This document shows positions 31,697 through 42,400 of a stretch of DNA of 64,000 bases, piece after piece. How positions within the stretch are numbered: the stretch's first letter is position 1; each line of letters starts with the position of its first letter. Source of the stretch: Hydractinia symbiolongicarpus (lineage: Eukaryota; Cnidaria; Hydrozoa; Anthoathecata; Hydractiniidae); contig NC_079888.1 of assembly GCF_029227915.1 (NCBI RefSeq), forward strand, positions 8,539,001 through 8,603,000, in the 5' to 3' direction. The notes beneath the pieces are model-generated. The model was not told where the DNA came from. It did not search any database and saw only the letters and a program-made list of their open reading frames with translations. A program made the translations under genes and the position numbers.

Positions 31697-31702
31697 AATA
31701 AA
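31697..31702 (+). terminator. Candidate polyadenylation signal for Rap1 variant c
   Basis: AATAAA 183 bases after the variant-c stop, in a T-rich then A-rich context; a second AATAAA is at 31836. Confidence 0.45.
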
Positions 31703-31849
31703 ATAAGTAAATGGTCTTCCTTTTTTTTCGCCATGAATATCACACTTTGTTAAGTCGCATTACACGCTTGAGCAACATTTTATAAGCAACACGAGGCTAA
31801 ATCTTTACAACAGGACTAAATCACAGCTAGCCTGAAATAAATAATTAAG

Positions 31850-32860
31850 CGATACAACAGGAATTTAAAAAATAGCAAAAGTTTCCGAGGCTTTCCTGGT
31901 GCTAAAAGTCAAACAATTTTCTTATAGCGACAACATGATTAAAATTTGATGTCAAAAGGGCACCAGTCTAATTGAGCAATTAGATTGGTGAATAAAGTCT
32001 TTATTAGATAGTCAGCAAGCAACTAGGTAACTGAAACTGTAAAATACAGACTTTAAGTAACATTGAATCTCGGCGAAATTTCGTGTTGCGTATAAGAAAA
32101 GCGTGTAGTTCACTACAAAATGAGATGTAAAAACGTGGTATATATTTTTTTATCATCGCATTAAGATGACGCGTAAATATTATACGTTTTTGTACCGTCA
32201 TAAAATTTAGTTGGTGAGAACAGAAATTCCGATTATATTCACGAAAAATTACTTTACAATATGTTATCTCGAATTATTATTGACTTCCGACTCTTAAACC
32301 TCTTCTATTCGTCGTTAACTGGAAACTCGAATCATTGTTATCCACTAACGCTAACTTCCACAACACAGTTCGAATATAAAACTAAATATTTTATATTTAT
32401 AATTTCTTGACACAAAACAGACATTTTTACTGTCTGCATTTTCTTGTAAACCTTTTCCATTGGTGTATAAAAATTAGCTAACATTCCGTTTATATCAAAA
32501 GGGAGCCTGTTTAGTTTGAACCAGCCTCGTTTCCATAGCTTTTTTTCCCTTTTAATATATCAAAGAGGGGTATCAACTTCATCCTTGCTAAAAAAAAATA
32601 AGAAACCGGTGGGGACGAAGTTACGAAGAACTAAATTACAAGTTATACACAAGAAGAGGGGTAAGCGTTGTTTACAACAACCCCCCAAAAACAATTCTTT
32701 AGCGCGAAGCAAATGAATGAGCAGATACTATTAAAATCGAGTCAACAGTAAATCTGTACCTAGCATCAAATCAACGCGGATAATGCAAGAAAAAACAAGA
32801 AAAATTTAGATGGAAATAAAAATGGAAAAGTAAAATAACAATAATACTGCAAACGTTTTA
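31850..32860. other. Gene-free stretch
   Basis: AT-rich sequence with no gene I can support. A decayed CCTCGTTTCC ... GGTGGGGACGAAG foldback (about 32527-32620) may be a member of the CTCGTCCC hairpin family. Confidence 0.35.
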
Positions 32861-33064
32861 TTGCTTTGTATTCACAGAAGAAAGATGCTTCGGAATATAA
32901 TTACTTCTATGATTTCTAAAGAAAACGCTATCAGGAAACAGTTACTTTCAAAACCACAACAGATAAAAATTAGAAAAAAGAGAAAACCTTGGTTTAGAAA
33001 ACGTCGTACTGATAAATGGTGGGTTGATATGATGTTCGTTGCTGTTTCAATAGAAGAATTATGA
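32861..33064 (+). pseudogene. PIF/Harbinger-type transposase N-terminal fragment (tentative)
   Basis: The reading contains RKKRKPWFRKRRTDKWWVDM followed by VAVSIEEL and a stop. The Arg/Lys-rich run with RTDKWW resembles the stretch just before the catalytic domain of animal Harbinger transposases. Nothing downstream continues the domain. Identification is from memory and could be wrong. Confidence 0.3.
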
Positions 33065-33385
33065 AAAAAAAAATTTAGACTCTCTCGAACAAAACAAATT
33101 CTAGCTACCATTAGAGTTCATGATATCGTGTACCCCGCATGCGCCAACTCGCTTCTGACCCGGGACAAACTATTACATGGGGCGAGTCAGCTCACTTACG
33201 CAACCTTGCCCGGGTTGAAAAAACGAGCTGGCTGAGCCAACCCGTTTTCAACCCGCCTCATATAATCGATTGTCTTTAAGAAGAAATTTCTACAATAGTT
33301 GGGTTGTGTTTAAAAATAGATTTCCCTTTAAACAAGCCAGCACCGGGTCAGCTCGCCTCTATAATCAGCCCTGCCTCATAATGAG

Positions 33386-33615
33386 CCTCCCCAAGAAGTG
33401 AAATTTATCGTTGATAGTGGATCCAGTGTTACTACCATTGACAAAGACATGGTATACTCAATGTTTCGTTAAAAAAGTTAAAAACAGTTTTAATGTCATA
33501 TGGGGCAGAAGCATCTTTGGATCTTCATAGGCAATTATAAGTAACATTTACCTTCTGCAACAACAAGTTAGAGTATATGTTATCAACAAGGACAGAAGTG
33601 GCTGTCTACTAAGTT
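33386..33615 (+). pseudogene. Gypsy-type aspartic protease relic
   Basis: The reading PPQEVKFIVDSGSSVTTIDK has the retroviral-type DSG catalytic triad. A broken continuation resembling YGAEASLDLHRQ and FTFCNNKLEYML follows. Stops interrupt it. A gypsy RT relic lies 4 kb further on, at 37549, in the same orientation. Confidence 0.5.
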
Positions 33616-34561
33616 GTGTTTAGTTTCTTTAGATCCCAAAAATTAAATGGTTAGCAACATACCACAGAACTAGATCAGACTCTAAAATAAAAAAAGAAGT
33701 TTTCCGAAGGTATAGGAAAACTCATTATTTTTAAACTGAAGTATGGTGGCCGAGAGCTGCCACACGAAAAAACTCTGTTTAATTGCATTTTTAATTGATT
33801 TATAAATTTATTTAATTTCGATTTTTTGTTTTTTATTAACTTTTATTTTACTTTTACTTTTAATTTAATTAGGCTGTTTAGTCACGTGATCAAAAGCCGT
33901 AGAATTTTTTTTGCCGTAGCGAACTCGCATACCGTAGACAGATTTTCCCGAGATTTTATACGTATGTGCCCATCCAAAGCTATTTTCCGACTATGTTTTT
34001 CCTTATTAGGCATTTTTCGATAGGCACCTCTTTGCACAGAATAGGCCGAGGTTTGTTTTGATTGATGATAGAAGTTTGTAGCTGTTAACGTTGAAGAGTT
34101 ACAGGATTTTGAATTTTAAGGTTGCGATTATTTTTGTATTGTATGTGTTATTTAAACTTCTATCATATCAAGTAGTAAAGTTTAAAGTATGTAGAATTGT
34201 CCTTATCAAATTAATAGTTAGTTAGAAAAAGGAAAAGCTGTCGGATTTCACATTTTTTTGTTGACACTTTTGGATCCCCCCTGGCAGACAGAGCTAACAA
34301 CAGCTACAAACATGGCGGACTAAATCTCAAAAATAAGTTTATGGGGTTATAGCTACTAGTTCACTTTTGTATATTAATAAGAGACTGTTCACAATAAGAG
34401 ATGTTCAATGTTTATAGTTGCATATATTTATAGTTTAGCTAGATAGTGATAGATAGTAAAACAAAGATTTAAGCGACTATATAGCTAGGTGGTATTTGGG
34501 GTTATATTCTAGCTAGCTAGTTAAGCTTTGTGTTTGTTATTTTATCACTATAATTACCTCT

Positions 34562-34838
34562 AGTATGGATGCTAAGGTATGTCTAGCTAGTTTTCACAGC
34601 TTGTTTAGTGTTTTGTATAGATTAAAATTTTTTATTAAAAATGAAGAATGTGGGATCAGGGTTCAATCATTTACAGCTTTCTCAAGATTTTCAGACAGAG
34701 TTTAATGTTCAAGTAGAGTGCGATTCCTGTAGTTTATTGACAAAAATTAAAAGATTAGCCATTAATGTTAAAACATTGAGGAAAAAGAGAAATAATGAGA
34801 AATTAAGAGAGTTGTTTGAAATTATGTTATGTCGTTAA
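34562..34838 (+). other. Possible small coding exon(s), unrecognised
   Basis: ATGGATGCTAAG is followed by a good donor GTATGT at 34574. Downstream, 34641-34838 is open for 65 codons (Lys/Leu-rich, with VECDSCSLLTKIKRL). I do not recognise it and cannot prove the two belong together. It may be part of a repeat that also includes the satellite at 35.3 kb. Confidence 0.2.
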
Positions 34839-35274
34839 TTCGGTATATAATAATAGTTTATGTTCACATGGTATACATTAGTTTTGTTGATATATAATAT
34901 TTTAATGGGAAAAAGTCAGTCTATTTTAGTCCATTTAATTTTAGTATATACAAGTTTTGTATTGGCATTTGTAGACTGTATGAGATTTTGTTCTGAGATT
35001 TTGTTCTTTGAAATATGCCGCTCTGCCTATCCTATATGCTTTTTTTTATTACTAACTAGAATTTGACTTCAAGATATCTTGGCCAAACATCTGAATGCAG
35101 TGGTTGTACAGTTAAACGTGTTTATATACTTTGTAAAAAAAATGGTATTTCTGGCATGACTATAAAATGCTTATATTATGTCAATGACTTTATATTAAAG
35201 TTTTTATTTAGCTTAATTTTATGATTTTGATATTTGTTTCTTTCTGGATTTTTGCCCATCTCTCCTCTACAGTA

Positions 35275-35960
35275 TTTAACAGCCTGGTCTGCAAAACATC
35301 AATAATATTATATAGTTTAATTTACTGTTTTTATCACAATTCTGTTAATTAACCTATACAAACTTCGCAGATGGCTTATATACCTGGTTTCCTTTTTAGT
35401 TCTTACCCCCGCCTTTTTTAAATTTAACAGTCTGGTCTGTAAATTACACATATTTATCACATGATATTTTTTGTAGTTTTAATTACTGTTTTACCATGGT
35501 TCTGTTTTTTTTTTAATTTAATGCAACTTCGCCAACAATGGCTTATTTAAAACTGGTTTCTTTTTAGTTTTACCCCCGTCTTTCTCTATTTAACTGTCTG
35601 GTCTGTAAAATACACACCTTATCACGTGATATTTTTTGTAGTTTTAATTACTGTTTTATCACAGCAATTTAATGCAACTTCGCCAATGACTTATTTATAA
35701 CTGGTTTCTTTTTAGTTTTACCCCCGTCTTTCTCTATTTAACTGTCTGGTCTGTAAAATACACATATTATCACATGATATTTTTTGTAATTTGAATTATA
35801 TACTGTTTTATCACAGTTCTTTTTTTTTATTAATTTAATGCAACTTCGCCAATGGCTTATTTATTACTGGTTTCTTTTTAGTTTTACCCCCGTCTTTCCC
35901 TGTTAACAGCCTGACCTGTAAAATACACATCATATCACGTGATAATTTTATAGGTTTTCT
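35275..35960. repeat. ~150-165-bp satellite, 5 copies
   Basis: Five copies share GTCTGGTCTGTAAA, TTAATTACTGTTTTATCAC, ATGCAACTTCGCCAATGGCT and CTGGTTTCTTTTTAGTTTTA. The CTGGTCTG box recurs near 35283, 35432, 35597, 35745 and 35911. Copies are diverged and vary in length. Confidence 0.8.
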
Positions 35961-37010
35961 TCTTTTAAGTTCTAGTGACGTTTATAGTTACTTATTTCTA
36001 GTTACGTGATAGGATTTCTTTTTCATTTTCATGTTAGTTTTTGCCGTTATTTTACCAATGTTATGTATATTTTACCATATATGGAAAAAGTGAAAATGGC
36101 GGCATAATGACGTCAGATATGAAAAAAAAAATTGCAAATGTCTTTCTTAGCATAAATTTTACCAACCCTAAAATTTTCATTCTATAATGTTTAGTTATAC
36201 CAAAGTTATTGTACATGTAGCAAAGGTCTCAAAATGAGTTTAAAAACAGTCGTTTTGGTGCCAAAAATGTTCTACTTGGAATGCACTTATTTTTTCTAAT
36301 TTTTGCTACCAATTACGCATACTAAAATAGCCATAACTTTTGAACTATTTATCGTAGAAGGAAGTTTGACCCCTCGTTGAATTTCAAATGGCCCAGCCAT
36401 TCTGAAAACAAGAACATTATAGACTCCTACCCAAAGCTTTAAAACTCCCGAAAGTGCCTAATTTAATTTATTTTTAATTTGCTTTTTCTATTTTAATTTA
36501 TTTCACTTTGCTTAAAAAATCAACTTTATTTTTTATTTTTTTTATTTTTAATTTAATTTTAATTTAAACTTGTTTTCATTTACTTTTAAGTTTTTTATTT
36601 AAAAAAAATAAATTGAATTGAAAAAATTAAATTGAAAATCTGACTTGGCCGACAGCTGCTATAGTATACCATAATGCAATTCGAACACCTGGTTTCTATA
36701 TTGTCATAACGACATGTAGTGTTAGACATCTTGTTGCTTTGTTGTTGTCATTGGCAGGTACACCTGGTTTCTACATTGTAATAAGCTCGTGTATTGTTAG
36801 ACTCGGACGTAACTTGTGCTTAGGCCCTTTTTTATTCAGGCGCTATTTCAAGAGTGGCGTGGTTTGGATTAAGGGTCTGTACAAAAAAATAGTCTAAATA
36901 ACGTATCGGTTATTATATTTTACATATAACAACACACATGGTGGCTTAAGAATAGCAACTTAAATATAACTTTGTTTTTTTCTGTTCACAAACGAATATA
37001 TAGTTCTAGA
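35961..37010. other. Gene-free AT-rich stretch
   Basis: Low-complexity T/A-rich sequence. I see no coding content; 36460-36640 is an A/T tract of simple sequence. Confidence 0.4.
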
Positions 37011-37014
37011 TAAG

Positions 37015-37084
37015 ATACAAAGCCCTTAGTCAAGGGCACAGACCTCGCAAGCTCGGTTTGTTTTTTTGACCTCGGGCTTTGTAT
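37015..37084. repeat. Inverted repeat ATACAAAGCCC
   Basis: Perfect 11-bp arms ATACAAAGCCC / GGGCTTTGTAT around a 48-base spacer with its own TCAAGGGC and GACCTCG motifs; MITE-like. Confidence 0.5.
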
Positions 37085-37373
37085 TTTACAGTACCACATC
37101 AAAACTGATCAGTATCAGTTTATTAATACACGTTTTTCAAGTTAAGGACATTTTGAGACTTCACATTAAAAAGGTTAAGAAAATTTGAAGGCTTTTTTCA
37201 GGTTAAGTGTTCTTGTAAAAAAAGTGCAATTCATTGTTCTCGTTCTAAATGTTTAACCAATGAAATTCTTACATGTTAAAGCAAGAAATGCATGGAGCTG
37301 CAACGTTTTCAAAAGAAGACTTAGTATCATCAGCATGGAATTGGATGAACACTCCATTATCGTCCACAGAGCA

Positions 37374-37466
37374 ACCTCGATCCCAGGACAAGTTGTCTCT
37401 TTTTGAATATCAGACGGCGACAATAAGCACAGCGCCGATGAGAGACAAAAAGCACCGGGAACGAGG
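37374..37466. mobile_element. CCTCG...CGAGG foldback MITE
   Basis: Arms of about 26 bp, CCTCGATCCCAGGACAAG... against the complement of the right end CCTCGTTCCCGGTGCTTT..., both leading into GTCTCT. The inner part AATAAGCACAGCGCC is shared with the copy at 44827-45081. Confidence 0.65.
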
Positions 37467-37548
37467 TCCACAGAGCTCTTTGACAGATCAAAGAGCTTTA
37501 GGGTCGAAGAAGTGAACACTTAAGACCATTTACTACATTTTAAACACA

Positions 37549-37682
37549 AGCTGGACTTAGATATAAACGGTTATCACTGGGCATTACTTCTGCCTCAGAA
37601 TTCTATCAGCATACGTTAAAACAAATCTCCATGAACTGACAGGAGCCGGAAATATATCTGGTGATATTATGGTATGGGGCTA
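37549..37682 (+). pseudogene. Gypsy reverse-transcriptase relic
   Basis: Out-of-frame pieces read HKLDLDINGYHW (RT motif 2-like), then LGITSASEFYQHTLKQIS, the GI.SA.E.FQ signature of gypsy RT. After a stop comes GNISGDIMVWG, a mutated catalytic-box region. Deletions and stops are present. Confidence 0.55.
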
Positions 37683-38599
37683 AACAGAATTAGTGTACAG
37701 GACAAGAGGGACAGCAGTTATAGCACAAGGACCCATTGAGAAAAAGTAATAATGAGCCTTAGTAAGTAATACATTTTATATCTCATTTTATTTTATTTTA
37801 ACAAGTCAAGTACACGATAACAATCTGTTACCCCGTCTAAGCGAAAACAGTACGTCAGCTTTTTGTTATTTCCCGTAAAAAGTTCTTGCGAAAGTTCAAT
37901 AATTTTTGGAAAAGCCAGCAGGATGGACGCTTAGTACAGGTAAACCATGTCGCACATCTGTGTGGGGATTACCTCGGTCCACCGTATAGCCGCAATGCCC
38001 TTTTAAAGAAAACCTTATCGCAACTTCGGTTTAAATAAAAACACAGAAAACAACTCGTTGGTGTTTTTGCGAAATTTGCAAATCATTTTGAGTTTTTATA
38101 TAAAAACATGCAGCCTGTAGTTTTACTAATTTATTTTTGGTAAAAGCCCTTAAATCACCACTTTAGACCCCTTCGCAGGTACTTCTACAAAACCCTATGA
38201 CATTATCATAATAAATTACAAGTCTGCATAAATTATCTTAAAATTGTTGGCGGCAGGTTGAAACAACCCTAGTTGGAATCAAAGAAGCAGAAATTCTAGC
38301 CCAGGATATGCATGAGAATGCCGTTGAGCATGACTTAAATTTGACTCGGACATGGTGCAATGAGTATATAAGCATCGTGAGAAAGCCCAATTCAAGAGTA
38401 AGCTATTACCAATAACATGGCGCCCAGGTTGTTATTGGGACATATCAGAAGATGAAATGAATTCTTAGTCATTGGGGTTGAATTCCTCGGGTTAAAAAAC
38501 CCACGAGTAAATGAACTTTATTGTAACAGAATTGTCCTAAGGAGGGTGTTACATGTTACTACTACTTGGCTGTTAATTATATCGCCGGTCATCTGAAGA

Positions 38600-38900
38600 A
38601 CATAGTTGTGGACTTCCTGGCTGCTCAAATTTGCCTGATAAATTTGCTTTGGTTTATTCCAGACCAAAGAAATGTCACCAAGCTATCGAGTACTCGCCCT
38701 GGATGGTAATAGATATCCCACTTCAATATCTGACCCAGGAAGTGTACAAAAAGAATATTGAATTAGATTCTAATGTACTTAGATTTATTTCAGAGAACTT
38801 GGTGACTGATGAGATGTGTGGGAAGGTTGTTGAGCAGTGGGACTGGATGCTTTAGCATATCCCGGAATGGTTCGCACATTTCAGATGGCGGAGAAGCTGA
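38600..38900 (+). pseudogene. Relic of a ~33-residue repeat protein
   Basis: The open reading has three repeat-like units: KKCHQAIEYSPWMVIDIP, TQEVYKKNIELDSNVLRFIS and DEMCGKVVEQWDWML, then a stop and HIPEWF. The C/Y-xx-A/N ... P/L-x-x-L-x-x-(I/V)P pattern recalls tandem MC.KAV..DP..L..VP repeats found near transposons in cnidarians. Surrounding frames are broken, so I treat it as dead. Confidence 0.4.
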
Positions 38901-39420
38901 ATAAGCGTTGGTGGTAGGAGAGCTAGCACATTAACGTAATTATTACCATCAACGGAAAACGATGAAAGTTTAAATTAAGCGAGATCTATTACCAATTTCA
39001 CCCTACTAGAGCTGTAAAATGGTGCTTTTCTGAAGGCAAGAAGGACCTTCAACAATTACGGAATTGAGTGCAATATCATGCCCGTTAGCCAATGCTATTT
39101 GATGTCTGAACATTACCGAAGATGTCTTTTAAATTCGGAAAGGAAACCGTAACAGTGGTGTCGTTGCGCACAGAGTCAAAAACCTGGTGACCAACGAGGT
39201 AAGAATAAGAGATTCCTCATTGGATACCGTTCTCAGGACGGTATCTCCCCTTACTTAAAGGTACCTTTATGTACGGCATAAAATAATTTGGATTATGATT
39301 CTCTTCCTGTATATCAACTATAATCGACACTCCACCGCCAGCCCAATCCTCCCTAGGCTGCCACAACCCTGAAACGACAGGAAAAAAACAGTTTTAACAA
39401 CTCATAATTTTTCAATCCTA

Positions 39421-42400
39421 TTACATGAATGTATGAGGTCGCTTGGCTTGGAAGGTTGATTTGAATTGCGATCGCATTACCCTGTGTGTCAATGGAAACC
39501 TCATCTTGCTGTTCTAAAAGAAATATACAAATGCCTTTAAATTTTAACTAAACATTGTCAACAAAAAAAACACAAGGTAGTGAGTGTTTACGCAAGACCG
39601 AATTTGTGTTCCACCCGTGAAAAGTTTGACTGTGTATCTGTTTCACTTCGGGTTGAATTTAAAATTCAAAAGTGGCACGTAAGCTGAAGTGATTTTTAAT
39701 TCGCCTTAGTGATTAGACTTGATAAGCAGTCCTAAGAACCTGATCTTATGTTAACGTACTCTTATGATTTGTTTGAAGGCAATTATTAACGTCAAACACA
39801 AGTATGTTCGCATCAATCATGAACTTCAAATCACTTTACCGAAATGCTATTATCAAGCGTTTATAGGGAAAAAACAGTCGATACACTCTGAACATTTCGG
39901 ATGGATTTTCTTGAATTAAAAAGTAAACAAAACTAACCACTTTTAGACTTGTGTATTACAGAGTTAACTCTGTGGTTCCCAATATAACGGGAATGGAAAA
40001 TTCCCAAAAAGCTAGGGGGGGGGGGGGGGGGTGGGGGTGAAATGGGGTGAAATTAACGGGGGAAAAATTTCTCGCATAAATGTTATGTCATGATGAAAAT
40101 GATTCAAATCTTTACTAATAAAAGATTACTCATAAAATGATCAAGGAAGTCTAATGCCCTTTTTTGGTATTATTGGTATTAAATGTTCTCGAGAATGCCA
40201 AAAAAGTTCCTTCGTCTTCCTGATCAAAAATAACTTTTTTTTGAAATAAATTGTCCTAGGTGGTACAAAAATCTAAAATTTAACTGGCAAGGACGTCTAA
40301 CACACCAAAGAGTATCTATAACTTCAACCAATAAAGTTAAAATAGGCAGCATAAGAAAGAAAACCCTAGCAAGGTATTACTACCAAATGGACAACTATCT
40401 TACCTTTAGCCAAATAGTGAACCGCCTATAATACACACATCCGAGCTAAACAAGCTTTAGCGTCAACTTAAAACCCTCATCGACTTAAACAAAAAGAGTC
40501 ATGCCGCTCTTAAAGCGATCAGCATTAACAAAGTTTAATCATTGGGTTTGCTGCCTATTTTTTTGTTTAAATATATCCTCACCATTATTTACACAGAATG
40601 CCATCACAAGACAACCATGTTTGGTTTATAGGTGATGTTTTAATATAGCAAGGTGAAAAATTGAACTAGAGTATAAAAAACTACCAGCACAGAGTGTTAC
40701 TTGCACTAAAAATATTAAATGTCGATTTATTTGTCTAATATTTCTTAATGATTGATGTATAATTGTAAAACACCAAACGAATATAAAAACATCGTTCTGT
40801 TGTTGCAGGTTATTATTGGAACACTATCACAGAAAATAGTCCCCTGCCCAATAATCTGCATGAGAAACAGTATAGACAAAGTTATTATCAAACAGAATAT
40901 TTAACACTTACATGCATTTGCTTAACGTGTGGTCTTCGACATTTACTGGACGGTACAACTTCAACTTTCAAAATTTGAATAGAACTAGCTCGAGCACGAT
41001 GTCTAGCAGCCATGTCACGATCTAAAATGATGCAAGACATTACAAATAAAATATAATAAACATTACTGTACCTCAAACTCTAAAGGTGAAATTAATGATA
41101 ATTGAAAATAAAAAGATGGGTTGTTGTCATGTCTGTGGTTTATAAACATCAGGACAAGAACTAAAAAATATCTTCGATCATTTTTTAATGTAAAATTAAA
41201 GAAAATTTATAAAACTTTCTATTTTTTCTTTTTCTTTCCATTATGATCTATTACAAAATTTTCTATTTTGTAATATATCATGGAAAATTATCATTGAACA
41301 ATCGGTGCATTTTAGTCAACACATATATCTGCTAGAATGGTTCACAAAGTATTAAACACACAGATAAACTTTCTGCTAGAAATGTTCACAACGTATTAAA
41401 CACACAGATAACTTACAACATTGGGTGACAGCACTAGTCACTGTTATATCTCTGTATTCTCTGTACATGTTGTGGGTACCACTTCGAGAGTTGTATCGGA
41501 TCCAAACTCCAAAGTTTTTAACTGTGGTTGGACTTTTGTCAAACACCTACACAATAATTCAAAATTACTAAATGATCCATTGGCAACAAACACAGCTTAC
41601 ACAAATATGCAGTTAAAATATCTTGGACATCTAAAAAAACAGAGCAGAACACTTAACCAAGCAGTCCTGAGAATCACACTCCAGGCCTGATCTTGTGTAA
41701 ACATACTGTGAAAAGACATGCATTTGTTTGAAGGCAATTATTAACGTCAAACACAAGTATGTTCGCATCAATCATGAACTTCAAATCACTTTACCAAAAT
41801 GCTATTATCAAGCGTTTATAGGGAAAAACAGTCAATACACTTTAAACATTTTGGATGGATTTTCTTAAATTAAAAAGTAAACAAAACTAACAACTTTTGG
41901 ACTTGTGCATTACAAGGTTTACTCTCTGGTGCCTTATAGAGAGGGGGTTAAGGAATTCCTAAAAACCTAATAGCCGGAGGGCATGGAAGAAAATCTTTCT
42001 CATAGACTTTGCACGGCCAATCTGAAGTTTTTGCAGGCCATCAAGATTTCTTAAAGTTGCTCAAGTTACTGCAAAAAGGAAGCTTATAATAACCAATTTA
42101 ATAACTTGTGAAATTGATATACAATCAAACATTGAAATAGATTATACTTTTTTTAAAGAAATGTCTAAAACTAGATGAAGTTCCTGAATACTGGCCTCTC
42201 TTTATATCAAATCATATTTACTTTCCACTTGCATCTAATTTTTAATTTTAAATCCTCGTCTACTTGCACCAAGAACAGTTAAAAGTCAATTTATTTGTAT
42301 CCAATATTTCTTAATGATTGATGTATAATTGTAGAACACCAAATAAAAAAATTATCATTCTGTTGTAGCAGGTTATTATTGGAACACTATCACAGAAAAT

